A stretch of 40,238 bases of DNA from Caulobacter sp. (GTDB lineage Bacteria > Pseudomonadota > Alphaproteobacteria > Caulobacterales > Caulobacteraceae): NCBI GenBank assembly GCA_028291265.1, contig JAQGIK010000033.1:1-40238 (forward strand). The letters are read 5' to 3'. Both the position numbers and the translations under genes were made by a program. Positions 8,371 through 16,625 of the stretch are shown here, one piece after another. Within the stretch, counting starts at the first letter, position 1; each line of letters begins with the position of its first letter. Below the pieces are notes generated by a model that ran no database searches, was not told the DNA's origin, and saw nothing but the letters and a program-made list of their open reading frames with translations.

Positions 8371-10178
8371 GCCCCGATCAGGCCCGTCTGATGGCCACTG
8401 TCGAACACCACCTGCAGGCCGGCCGTCCCCTTGAGGCGCAGGACGTCCTCGTCCGCATCGCCGCCGCCATCCCCGATGAGCCGCGCGTCTGGTGGGCCCA
8501 GGCGACCCTGGCCCAGATGGCCGGCGACAAGGCCACCGTCGAACGCGCCCTGCGCCGCGTCGCAGAGCTGGACAAGACTGACCCCCTGGCCCCCACGGCG
8601 CTGGGAGAGTTTCTCTACGAAGAGGGCCGGGAAGCGGACGCCGCGGCCGCCTGGCGTGAGGCGCACGCGCGCAATCCGCGCTTCGTTTCCGGAACCGCCA
8701 GCCTGGCGCAGTATCTGATTTCGAGCGGCGACGCGGCTGGCGCCATCGCCGTGCTCGACACCAGTCTGAAGGGAAAGCCCGATCCCTCATTCCTGACGCT
8801 GCGGGCCAGCGCTTACGGGCGGTTGGGCGATACCGCGGCCGAGATGAAGGACTATGAGGCGGCTGTCATCGCCTCCAACGTCGACCCGGTGTCGCTGCAC
8901 AACCTGGCGATGGCCCAGGGAAATGCCGGCCTGCTGGACCAGGCAGAGGCGACCATCCGCAAGGCCATCGCCCGGCAACCGAAATCGGCTGCCTTCGCCC
9001 AGGCGCTGGGTCAGACCCTGCTGTCGCGCGACGCCTTCGCCGAGGCTCAGGAGGCCTTCGAGGACGCCGTGCGGCTCGATCCGACCAACCCCGGCATTCA
9101 TCGCGACCTGTCGCAGCTGATCTGGATGCGGACCGGTGATGTTCAGGCCGCCACCGCCCGCCTTGACGAGGCTCTGGCGGGGCTGTCGGACAGCGACAGC
9201 GCGCCGCTGCTGGTGGTGAAGGCCAAGCTGCTGGAATACGCCGGCGACCTGTTCGCGGCCCGCGCCCTGCTGGTTCCGGCCGCCGAGAGGCCCGGCGCGC
9301 CCAACTACCTGCTGTGTGCGGCCTCCCAGGTGATCCTGTCGAGCGATCCGATCAAGGCTGCGATCCTGGCCGCCCAGGCCGTCGTCACGGCGCCCAACGA
9401 CACCTTCGGGCTGGCGACGCTCGCCCAGGCCCAGCTTGCCGCCGGCGACATCGGCGGCGCCGAGGCGACGGCGGAGAAAATCCGCAAGCTCGACCTCAAC
9501 GACCAGCACGGCGTCGCCCTGCTGGCCACGGCCTGGCGGCTGAAGGGCGATGAGCGCTATCGGGCGCTGTACGATTACGACGCCTTCGTCTCGGCCGGCT
9601 TCATCGAGACCCCGGCCGGCTGGCACAGCCTGGACGCCTACCTGGTCGACCTGAAGACGGCGCTGGAGCGGCTGCATGGCCTGAAAGCCCACCCGATCGG
9701 CCAGACCCTGCGCGGCGGCACCCAGACCAATGTGCAGCTGGAACGCAGCGGCGATCCGGCCATCCAGGCCTTCTTCAAGGCCATCGACGCCCCGATCCGG
9801 GCCTACATCGCCCGGTTGGCTGAGGGCGACGACGCCATGCGCGGCCGGCCGCGCGGCGACGGCTACAGGCTCAGCGGCAGTTGGTCGGTGCGCCTGACGC
9901 CCGGCGGCCACCACGTCGACCACCTGCACCACAGCGGCTGGATCTCGTCGGCCTTCTACGTCTCGCTGCCGCCCAGCGTGACGGCGCAGGGGGATGAGGG
10001 TTCGCTGCGGTTCGGCCATCCGGGCACCGACACCAAGCCGGCGCTGGAGGCGGAGTTCCGGGTCAAGCCGCAGCCGGGCCTGCTGGTGCTGTTCCCCAGC
10101 TACATGTGGCACGGGACCGAAAGCTTCGGCGGCGACGAGCCCCGCCTGACCATCGCCTTCGACGTGGTCCCGGCCTAG
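8367..10178 (+). CDS. TPR protein with C-terminal 2OG-Fe(II) oxygenase-like domain (copy 2)
   Basis: This 603-residue paralog of the gene at 5171 has the same architecture. TPR-like repeats run from residue 1 to about 415. The oxygenase-like domain follows, with H-V-D-H-L-H (His519, His521), W-I-S-S-A-F-Y-V, M-W-H-G-T (His582) and R-L-T-I-A-F-D. Shared segments such as HPIGQTLRGGTQT versus HPVGQSLRGGTQT show they are duplicates. The TTG start is unusual but is supported by alignment with MSPD of copy 1 and by the four-base overlap with the rluC stop. The product is probably a cytoplasmic hydroxylase of unknown substrate. The TAG stop shares CTAG with the convergent DUF1501 gene. Confidence 0.8.
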   Translation: MSPDQARLMATVEHHLQAGRPLEAQDVLVRIAAAIPDEPRVWWAQATLAQMAGDKATVERALRRVAELDKTDPLAPTALGEFLYEEGREADAAAAWREAHARNPRFVSGTASLAQYLISSGDAAGAIAVLDTSLKGKPDPSFLTLRASAYGRLGDTAAEMKDYEAAVIASNVDPVSLHNLAMAQGNAGLLDQAEATIRKAIARQPKSAAFAQALGQTLLSRDAFAEAQEAFEDAVRLDPTNPGIHRDLSQLIWMRTGDVQAATARLDEALAGLSDSDSAPLLVVKAKLLEYAGDLFAARALLVPAAERPGAPNYLLCAASQVILSSDPIKAAILAAQAVVTAPNDTFGLATLAQAQLAAGDIGGAEATAEKIRKLDLNDQHGVALLATAWRLKGDERYRALYDYDAFVSAGFIETPAGWHSLDAYLVDLKTALERLHGLKAHPIGQTLRGGTQTNVQLERSGDPAIQAFFKAIDAPIRAYIARLAEGDDAMRGRPRGDGYRLSGSWSVRLTPGGHHVDHLHHSGWISSAFYVSLPPSVTAQGDEGSLRFGHPGTDTKPALEAEFRVKPQPGLLVLFPSYMWHGTESFGGDEPRLTIAFDVVPA

Positions 10179-11401
10179 ACGAGGCCCAGAACCGGCGCCA
10201 CGCCGGCGCTGTCGGGGAAGACCGTCGTGTCCAGGGCGCGGCGGTCGATGCCCATGTGATCGGCCAGCAAGCCCTTGAACAGGGCGCGGCTGTCGATGCT
10301 CGGACGGGTGTCGCGGCCTTCGAACAGGGCGTTCTCCTTCAGGGTCGGCCAGTCGCCGACGATGCCGCCCTTCTTCAGCGCCCCGCCCAGCAGGATGGCG
10401 GTCGAGCCGGTGCCGTGGTCGGTGCCGCCGGTGCCGTTGATGCGGGCGGTGCGGCCGAACTCGGTGGCGAACACCACCACCGTCTTGCTCCACTGGGCGC
10501 CAAGGCCCTCGCGCAGGCCCTCGGCCAGCGAGTCGAGGTAGGCGAGACGGTTGGCCAGCTGGCCCTGGGCGGCGCCCTGGTTGGCGTGGGTGTCGAAGCC
10601 CTCGGCCGACAGGGCGACCAGCTGCGGCCCTTCGGGCTGCATCATGAAGCCAGCCACCGTCTGGCCGATGCGCTTGGCCGAGGCCTGGCCCTGGCGCTGC
10701 AGGCCGGCGAGGCCGCCGCCGGCGTAGCCGGGCGGCGGGGCCTTGCTCATGTCGACCATCGTCGCCTTGGCCATGGCCTCGGTCTCCAGCCCCTGGGCGA
10801 AGGCGGGGCCGAGCAGCGGGTCGCCGGCGTAGAGGTCCATCAACAGGCTCGGCAGGCGCGAACTCTTCTCGCTGGCCCGGCCGGGCGACCAGGCGCCGGT
10901 CTGCACCGGGCCGCGCATGATCAGCGGCGAGGTGGCGCCGACCGACAGGGCCGGCACCCTGCGGTCGCCCATGGCGCTCAGGGACCGGTTCAGCCAGCCG
11001 CTGTCGGTGGCGTAGACGCCGGCCGCGCCGGTCTCCAGCACGTCCTGGGCCTCGAAGTGGCTGCGAGCACGGTCGGGGCTGGCCATGGCCGGGACAATGC
11101 GGGCCTCGCCCTGGCGGGCCATGGTGTGGATGGCGGCCAGCGACGGGTGCAGCGCGAAGGTGTCATCGAGGCGCAGCGCGGCCTCCGAAGGGATGGCGAT
11201 GCCGCGGCGCAGACCGGCGTAGTCGGGATCGCCGATGGGCGGCGAGACGCTGAGCCCATCCATGCCGCCCCGGCAGATGACGACGATCAGCTTGCGGCCG
11301 GCCAAGGCGTCGTCCGCCGAGGCGCTGCGGCCCATGAAGGCGACGGAAAGGCCGGCCCCGGCGGCCAGCAGGGAGCGACGGGTGAGGAGGTGGGCGGTCA
11401 T
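10175..11401 (-). CDS. DUF1501 family Tat-exported protein
   Basis: The product is 408 residues long. The N-terminus has a twin-arginine signal (T-R-R-S-L-L-A at residues 7-13, then a hydrophobic stretch ending near ASA), so it is probably exported folded by Tat. The following motif V-V-I-C-R-G-G-M-D-G-L-S and the later A-T-E-F-G-R-T-A and G-T-D-H-G-T-G-S are typical of DUF1501, a sulfatase/alkaline-phosphatase-like group of unknown activity. The ATG overlaps the stop of the DUF1800 gene by four bases (ATGA). The DUF1800-DUF1501 gene pair is widespread, and the two products are thought to act together in the periplasm. The biochemical role is unknown. Confidence 0.9.
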   Translation of the reverse strand: MTAHLLTRRSLLAAGAGLSVAFMGRSASADDALAGRKLIVVICRGGMDGLSVSPPIGDPDYAGLRRGIAIPSEAALRLDDTFALHPSLAAIHTMARQGEARIVPAMASPDRARSHFEAQDVLETGAAGVYATDSGWLNRSLSAMGDRRVPALSVGATSPLIMRGPVQTGAWSPGRASEKSSRLPSLLMDLYAGDPLLGPAFAQGLETEAMAKATMVDMSKAPPPGYAGGGLAGLQRQGQASAKRIGQTVAGFMMQPEGPQLVALSAEGFDTHANQGAAQGQLANRLAYLDSLAEGLREGLGAQWSKTVVVFATEFGRTARINGTGGTDHGTGSTAILLGGALKKGGIVGDWPTLKENALFEGRDTRPSIDSRALFKGLLADHMGIDRRALDTTVFPDSAGVAPVLGLV

Positions 11402-12831
11402 CGACGCTGAAACTCCGGGGACATCAACAGCAGGGATAGCGCTTCGGGACGCGACTCGGCCCGGGCCACGGCCTTGCCCGTGCGCTCGGAGAGGCGGGCG
11501 CCGAGGCCCGAGCGGGCCAGGGCATCGGGGTCGCGGTCGGCCGCGACCTGGGCGGAGAAGGACTCGGCCCAGGCCATGCGCTTGATCAGGGCGTCGGGCG
11601 TCGCCCAGTAGGCGCCCTCGTCCGGCCAGCCCTTGGGGGAGGGCGGCGAATAGGCCTTCATGCCCAGGCCATTGAGGGTCGGCGCCAGGTGCTCGATGGC
11701 CCCCGGCTGGCCGCCGATCAGGCGGTAGGAGGAGATCAGGAACTCATAGGGCGTCTTGAACTTGTGCGGCTCGGCCGCCCAGGCGTGGGGCGAGGCGATC
11801 AGCGTCTTGGCGACCTCGCCGAGATGCCCGCCGGTCGACAGCCAGGTCTTCTCCAGGTCGGCGACCAGTTCCGGCGGCGGAACGTCGGCGACGAAGTGGC
11901 GGGCGAGCTTGGTGCAGACGAAGCGGGCGGTCTTCGGGCTGGCGGCCAGGTCCTTCATCACCGAGGCGGCCTGGTCGACGCCGCGGTCGTTGTAGCGCTT
12001 GCCCATCACCGTGCGGTCGCCGGGCTCATGGGCGTATTCGCGGAAGACGAACTTGCCGAACTTCTCCGGCTCGCGCTGGTTGCCGACGCTCCAGCCGGTC
12101 ATGCAGCGGGCGAACTCGGTAACGTCGGCCTGGCCATAACCGCCGTCGACGCCGACGGTGTGCAGCTCGAGGATCTCGCGGGCCAGGTTCTCGTTGAGGC
12201 CGCCGCCGCGGTTGCGCGGGTTGGGCCGTTTCTGCAGGGCCATACCGATGCGGCTGTTGGGCCCCGTCGACTGGGCCTGGTCGAGGTAGAGCAGCATGGC
12301 CGGGTGGGCGCTGGAGGCGATCAGCAGGTCCTCGAACTTGCCGAACACCCGGGGCCGGATCGCCTCGGCCTCGAAGGGGCCGACGGTGACGGCGGTGATC
12401 AGCTTGACGCCCGAGACGGTGAAGTGGTTGCACCAGAAGGTCGCCCAGCGCTCGCGGAACGAGGCGTCGGTGCTGGCGGCGTTGCGGGCCCGGGCCAGGA
12501 AGTCCTCGGCGGCGCCCTCGCGGATCATCCGGCCAGCGATCTGCACGGGGTCCTTTTCGGGCGGCGTCTCGCCGGGCTTCATGCCCATCTCTGTTTTTGG
12601 CGCTTCCATGCGCTGGTCGCGGCGGTCGGCGCGGAAATTGCGGAAGTCGGCGATGCGGCTGGCGCTCAGGTCGTAGTTGGCGACGCCGAGGTCGGCGCCG
12701 CGTCCGACGATCTGGCGGGACAGCCAGCCTTGCGGGTCGGAACGTGCCGCATCGATCTCCCCGGGCCTGGCCCCGAGGCCGAACCGTGTGGCGGCGATGG
12801 ACGCCATCAGGTCTTTGGTGGGCAGGGCCAA
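11398..12831 (-). CDS. DUF1800 family protein
   Basis: The product is a 477-residue protein. Family marks are the N-terminal A-A-T-R-F-G-L-G-A-R-P-G (residues 14-25) and the strongly conserved N-E-N-L-A-R-E-I-L-E-L-H-T-V-G-V-D-G-G-Y followed by A-R-C-M-T-G-W near residues 215-245. A later F-V-C-T-K-L-A-R-H-F segment also fits. No clear signal peptide is seen, although the DUF1501 partner has one. DUF1800 has no settled activity. It is first in a two-gene reverse-strand operon with DUF1501. An 83-base divergent promoter region separates it from the ATP12 gene. Confidence 0.9.
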   Translation of the reverse strand: MALPTKDLMASIAATRFGLGARPGEIDAARSDPQGWLSRQIVGRGADLGVANYDLSASRIADFRNFRADRRDQRMEAPKTEMGMKPGETPPEKDPVQIAGRMIREGAAEDFLARARNAASTDASFRERWATFWCNHFTVSGVKLITAVTVGPFEAEAIRPRVFGKFEDLLIASSAHPAMLLYLDQAQSTGPNSRIGMALQKRPNPRNRGGGLNENLAREILELHTVGVDGGYGQADVTEFARCMTGWSVGNQREPEKFGKFVFREYAHEPGDRTVMGKRYNDRGVDQAASVMKDLAASPKTARFVCTKLARHFVADVPPPELVADLEKTWLSTGGHLGEVAKTLIASPHAWAAEPHKFKTPYEFLISSYRLIGGQPGAIEHLAPTLNGLGMKAYSPPSPKGWPDEGAYWATPDALIKRMAWAESFSAQVAADRDPDALARSGLGARLSERTGKAVARAESRPEALSLLLMSPEFQRR

Positions 12832-12914
12832 GTCACGCTCCCTTGCAACATTCGCCGGCTTGCCCCACTTCCACGCCCGCGCGGCGTGCTTCCGTCGCGG
12901 GTCAGGAAGAAGAG

Positions 12915-13643
12915 ATGGCGCTCAAAGGTCCGGACGACACCGTGCAGACGGCGCGGCGGTTCTACAAGGCCGTGACGGTAGAGACTGTCGATGGCGGTTT
13001 CGCGGTCAGGCTGGACGGCCGCTCGCCGAAAAGCCCCGGCGGCCTGCCCATGATCCTGCCGACCCGGGCCCTGGCGGAGCTGGTCGCCGCCGAATGGGAC
13101 GGCCAGAAGGACTTCATCCTGATGGCCCGGATGCCGGCCACGCGGCTGGCCTTCACCGCCCTGGAAAGGACCGCCCCCTCGCGCGCCGCCCTGGCCGACG
13201 AGTTCGCCCGCTACGCCGGCAGTGACGCCCTCTGCTACTTCGCCGACCAGCCGAGCGACCTGATCGCCCGCCAGACGGCGGCCTGGGAGCCGGTGCTGCA
13301 GTGGGCGGAAGCCGAGCACAACCTCGCCTTCGAACGCGCCGCCGGCGTCATCCACCGGCCGCAACCGCAGAAGACCCTGGAGCAGGCGAAGACGCTGGCC
13401 CTGGCCATGGACGACTTCAGCCTGATCGCCCTCCTGAGCGCCACCAGCCTGTTCGGCTCGGCCCTGCTGGCCCTGGCCGTGCAGCGCGGCCGGCTGACCG
13501 GCGAAGAGGCGCATCATCTGGCCCGCGTCGACGAGGCCTTCCAGGAAGAGCGCTGGGGCGTCGACGAGGAAGCCGCCGACCGCACCGCCAACCGCCTGGC
13601 CGAGGCCCGCATGCTGGGCGCCTGGTTCGACGCCTTGAGGTGA
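12915..13643 (+). CDS. ATP12 family F1-ATPase assembly chaperone
   Basis: The product is a 242-residue soluble protein. It begins with R-R-F-Y-K-A-V-T-V, followed by F-A-V-R-L-D-G-R-x-x-K-S-P, both typical of ATP12, then M-P-A-T-R-L-A-F-T-A near 75 and W-E-P-V-L-Q-W-A near 120. In mitochondria Atp12 binds the F1 alpha subunit before assembly, and alphaproteobacterial homologs are thought to do the same. ATG 12915 is chosen because a GGAAGAAG ribosome site sits just upstream and the N-terminus then matches the family. The open frame before it is antisense to DUF1800. The downstream gene pccB starts about 80 bases later with its own ribosome site. Confidence 0.9.
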   Translation: MALKGPDDTVQTARRFYKAVTVETVDGGFAVRLDGRSPKSPGGLPMILPTRALAELVAAEWDGQKDFILMARMPATRLAFTALERTAPSRAALADEFARYAGSDALCYFADQPSDLIARQTAAWEPVLQWAEAEHNLAFERAAGVIHRPQPQKTLEQAKTLALAMDDFSLIALLSATSLFGSALLALAVQRGRLTGEEAHHLARVDEAFQEERWGVDEEAADRTANRLAEARMLGAWFDALR

Positions 13644-13726
13644 GCCGGGCGGTGACCTAGCGGGACGCTTGCGCCGTCCCCCCGCGCCGTTTAACCCGAC
13701 CCCGGAACATTGTTGGGAGCAGGCGC

Positions 13727-15259
13727 GTGAAAGACATCCTCGCAGAGCTTGAACGTCGGCGCGAACAGGCCCGGGCCGGCGGCGGCGAGCGCCGTATCGC
13801 CAGCCAGCACGCCAAGGGCAAACTGACGGCCCGCGAGCGCATCGACCTGTTGCTCGACGAGGGCAGCTTCGAGGAGTTCGACATGTTCGTCGAACACCGC
13901 AGCCACGACTTCGGCATGGAGAACCAGCGCATCAGCGGCGACGGCGTCGTCACGGGCTGGGGCACCATCAACGGCAAGGTGGTCTTCGTCTTCTCCAAGG
14001 ACTTCACCGTCTTCGGCGGCAGCCTGTCGGGCGCCCACGCGGCCAAGATCGTCAAGGTCCAGCGCCAGGCGGCCAAGGTCGGGGCTCCGATCATCGGCCT
14101 GTTCGACGCCGGCGGCGCCCGCATCCAGGAGGGCGTCGACAGCCTGGCCGGCTATGCCGACATCTTCCTCGAGAACGTGCTCTCCAGCGGCGTGATCCCG
14201 CAGATCAGCGTCATCATGGGCCCCTGCGCCGGCGGCGACGTCTATTCGCCGGCCATGACCGACTTCATCTTCATGGTGAAGGACACGAGCTACATGTACG
14301 TGACCGGCCCCGACGTGGTGAAGACGGTCACCAACGAGGAGGTCAGCCACGAAGACCTCGGCGGGGCCCGCGTCCACGCCGCCAAGTCCGGCGTCGCCGA
14401 AGGGGCGTTCGACAACGACCTGGAAGCCCTGACCCAGGTCCGCCGCCTGGTCGACTTCCTGCCCTCGTCGAACCGCGAGAAGGCCCCGTCGCGCGAGAGC
14501 TTCGATCCCGGCGACCGCGCCGAGGCCAGCCTCGACACCCTGATCCCGGCCAACGCCAACAAGCCCTACGACATGAAGGAGCTGATCCTCAAGATCGTGG
14601 ACGAGGCCGATTTCTTCGAGATTTCAAGCGAGTGGGCCAAGAACATCGTTTGCGGCTTCGCCCGCATGGACGGTGAGAGCGTCGGCATCGTCGCCAACCA
14701 GCCGCAGGTGCTGGCCGGAGTCCTCGACATCGACTCGAGCCGCAAGGCCGCGCGGTTCGTGCGCTTCTGCGACGCCTTCAACATCCCGTTGCTGACCCTG
14801 GTCGACGTGCCGGGCTTCATGCCGGGCACCAAGCAGGAGTACGGCGGCCTGATCAAAAACGTCGCCAAGCTGCTGTTCGCCTACGCCGAGGCCACCGTGC
14901 CCAAGGTCACGCTGATCACCCGCAAGGCCTACGGCGGCGCCTACGACGTCATGAGCTCGAAGCACCTGCGCGGCGATGTGAACTACGCCTGGCCGACGGC
15001 CGAGATCGCGGTCATGGGCTCGAAGGGGGCGGTGGAGATCATCTTCCGCGCCGACATCGGGGATCCGGAAAAGATCGCCGAGAAGGAAGCGGACTATAAG
15101 GCGCGGTTCGCGAACCCGTTCGTGGCGGCGAGCCGTGGGTACATCGATGACGTGATCATGCCGCACGGCACGCGCCGGCGGCTGGTGCGGGCCTTCAAGA
15201 GCCTGCGGGGGAAGGAGCTTTCCAACCCTTGGAAGAAGCACGACAACATTCCGCTTTAG
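13727..15259 (+). CDS. pccB: Propionyl-CoA carboxylase, beta (carboxyltransferase) subunit
   Basis: The product is 510 residues long. It carboxylates propionyl-CoA to methylmalonyl-CoA with the biotinyl alpha subunit (encoded in reverse at 21058-23034). Marks include [13 protein letters not shown] (about 27-39), the oxyanion-hole segment [11 protein letters not shown] near 126-136, [12 protein letters not shown] near 165 and [10 protein letters not shown] near 358. The length and the G-G-A-R-I-Q-E motif fit PccB rather than the MccB-type paralog at 36024. The GTG start is preceded by a GGGAG site at suitable distance. The stop (TAG) abuts the stop of the orphan reverse gene directly (TAGCTA). 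Confidence 0.94.
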   Translation: MKDILAELERRREQARAGGGERRIASQHAKGKLTARERIDLLLDEGSFEEFDMFVEHRSHDFGMENQRISGDGVVTGWGTINGKVVFVFSKDFTVFGGSLSGAHAAKIVKVQRQAAKVGAPIIGLFDAGGARIQEGVDSLAGYADIFLENVLSSGVIPQISVIMGPCAGGDVYSPAMTDFIFMVKDTSYMYVTGPDVVKTVTNEEVSHEDLGGARVHAAKSGVAEGAFDNDLEALTQVRRLVDFLPSSNREKAPSRESFDPGDRAEASLDTLIPANANKPYDMKELILKIVDEADFFEISSEWAKNIVCGFARMDGESVGIVANQPQVLAGVLDIDSSRKAARFVRFCDAFNIPLLTLVDVPGFMPGTKQEYGGLIKNVAKLLFAYAEATVPKVTLITRKAYGGAYDVMSSKHLRGDVNYAWPTAEIAVMGSKGAVEIIFRADIGDPEKIAEKEADYKARFANPFVAASRGYIDDVIMPHGTRRRLVRAFKSLRGKELSNPWKKHDNIPL

Positions 15260-16150
15260 CTATCTCGGTCCTGGGGCTTCGAGTTCCTCAATGACTTCGA
15301 GGATAAGGTACTCGATACGAGCCACATGGCGGTGGAGGTCGGCAGCGAGTGTTTCACGCTCATGGTCCGGGGCGGTGAATGAGGCCGTCGCCTGAAGCGC
15401 CAGTACTTCGTGATCGTACTTCTTGGTCTGTCCCGCTTGGGCGAAGGCTTCCTCTGCTAACTGGCAGCCAATCTTCGCAAACGTCTCGTCAAGGAATGGA
15501 TCTCTGGTGTTGTAGGTGAAGAGGGCCCTGAGAATCCCGTCTTCGAAATATCCAGTTTCGGGCCTCACAGTGACCGAGAAGAGGTGGTTTGGGCTCGTCC
15601 ATTTGACGGCCCTGATCCAGAATCCTACGGATACGTTTTTGGCGCGGAGCCACCTGAGAAACCGAAGTATCCCGGAACGCGTATCGCGCCGTTGGTCCCA
15701 TTTCTTGATCCGGCGAATACGCCTCCGGACTTCGGATAGCGGCATTCCAGCTATGACAATCCGCCCGATAAGGTACCGAAGGACGCGATAACGATCATAC
15801 GGGTTCGTCAGCTTCTGCAGCCGATTTCGGATTTCCTGCTTTGCTTGCTTGGCGGGAAGCATCGCCAACTTCAGAAAGGTTGAGAGGGTTAGGGAGAAGA
15901 GAGGCTGCCGAAATAAGCGGGATTGGCCGCCTACCGACTTCCTGATCCACGCGTCAACAAGCTCATCCCAGACGTGGGGAGCTGGCCCGAACTGGAGCGT
16001 CGACAACTCATTGGTTGCCGGTGCTTCCGAATCTTCGGATGTTGAAGTTGCAGATATTTCCTGGCGTGCCATCGCCGGCTCCGAGTGGAGTCCCTTTGAT
16101 GGTTTGATTGCGAATCGTCCGCTAGAACCAATCGTTCCCTTTTTGTTCAC
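15260..16150 (-). CDS. Hypothetical protein of lower GC, likely acquired
   Basis: The product is 296 residues long if the GTG at 16150 is used, or 270 from the ATG at 16072. I do not recognise the family. The central third is very basic (L-R-R-I-R-R-I-K-K-W-D-Q-R-R around 145-165). A mixed, acidic C-terminus follows, with helical character in the last 60 residues (DLHRHVARIEYLILEVIEEL). No signal peptide or clear membrane helix is seen. Base composition is clearly lower than its neighbours (about 57% GC in two 60-base lines I counted, against about 65% or more in pccB) and codon use is less GC3-biased, so recent transfer is likely. It sits immediately beyond pccB, beside a decayed peroxidase remnant. 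Confidence 0.65.
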   Translation of the reverse strand: MNKKGTIGSSGRFAIKPSKGLHSEPAMARQEISATSTSEDSEAPATNELSTLQFGPAPHVWDELVDAWIRKSVGGQSRLFRQPLFSLTLSTFLKLAMLPAKQAKQEIRNRLQKLTNPYDRYRVLRYLIGRIVIAGMPLSEVRRRIRRIKKWDQRRDTRSGILRFLRWLRAKNVSVGFWIRAVKWTSPNHLFSVTVRPETGYFEDGILRALFTYNTRDPFLDETFAKIGCQLAEEAFAQAGQTKKYDHEVLALQATASFTAPDHERETLAADLHRHVARIEYLILEVIEELEAPGPR

Positions 16151-16330
16151 ATCTTCGTGATGCGACTCAACAAGTCGATGGCGGGTCCAAAGACTACCTC
16201 AGTAGTGATCCCGACACTGCGCCGGGACGAGCGGTGGAGGGGGAGGCAGTAGGACCCGTCAGCTGCTTCCGTCACCACAGCGATGCGGTCGTCAGCACAG
16301 CGTGTCCTCGACTGCCAGCGCCGCGACGGG

Positions 16331-16620
16331 CTATGACGTCAGCCCCGCAAGCCACGCCACCCCCGGAATTCCCGCCAGCAGCAGGTAGGCGCTCACCTTC
16401 GTGGCGATGAAGCGTTGAGCGTGAACTTCGTCCGGCTGATGGCGCCGTCGGGGTGATTATCGGGAAGCTGATCCTGTCGCCCATGTTGCCGATCAGTGGG
16501 TCGGTCGGGTCCAAGGTCACGAAGCCGGCGCTCAGCCAAGTCTTCTGCAGGAATTCGAGCTGGGTCAGCAGGCCGGCGCCCATGAACAGGCTTGGCGGGT
16601 CCCAGCCCTTGGTTCTCGGG
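16331..16620 (-). pseudogene. Remnant of a DyP-type peroxidase (C-terminal part, frameshifted)
   Basis: Three reverse frames together read like the last ~100 residues of a paralog of the intact peroxidase next to it. One frame gives L-F-M-G-A-G-L-L-T-Q-L-E-F (intact gene: L-F-M-G-A-S-L-N-V-Q-F-E-F) then L-D-P-T-D-P-L-I-G (intact: L-D-T-T-D-P-L-L-G). A second frame gives S-R-T-K-F-T-L-N. A third gives K-V-S-A-Y-L-L-L-A-G-I-P-G-V-A-W-L-A (intact: R-G-S-A-Y-L-F-I-P-G-L-Q-G-V-Q-W-I-A) up to a TAG at 16331-16333. Small indels near 16413, near 16460 and around 16590 separate the frames. The 5' part, including the heme-ligand region, is gone. The remnant begins right at the stop of the intact gene. 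The middle differs enough to suggest a diverged paralog, not a recent duplicate. Confidence 0.75.
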
Positions 16621-16625
16621 GCTAA

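Noticed and set aside
8787..10493. Long reverse-strand frame (568 codons) across the second TPR gene
   Set aside because: It is antisense to a clear TPR-oxygenase gene and consists of Arg/Gly/Gln-rich low-information protein; GC3 bias creates such frames.
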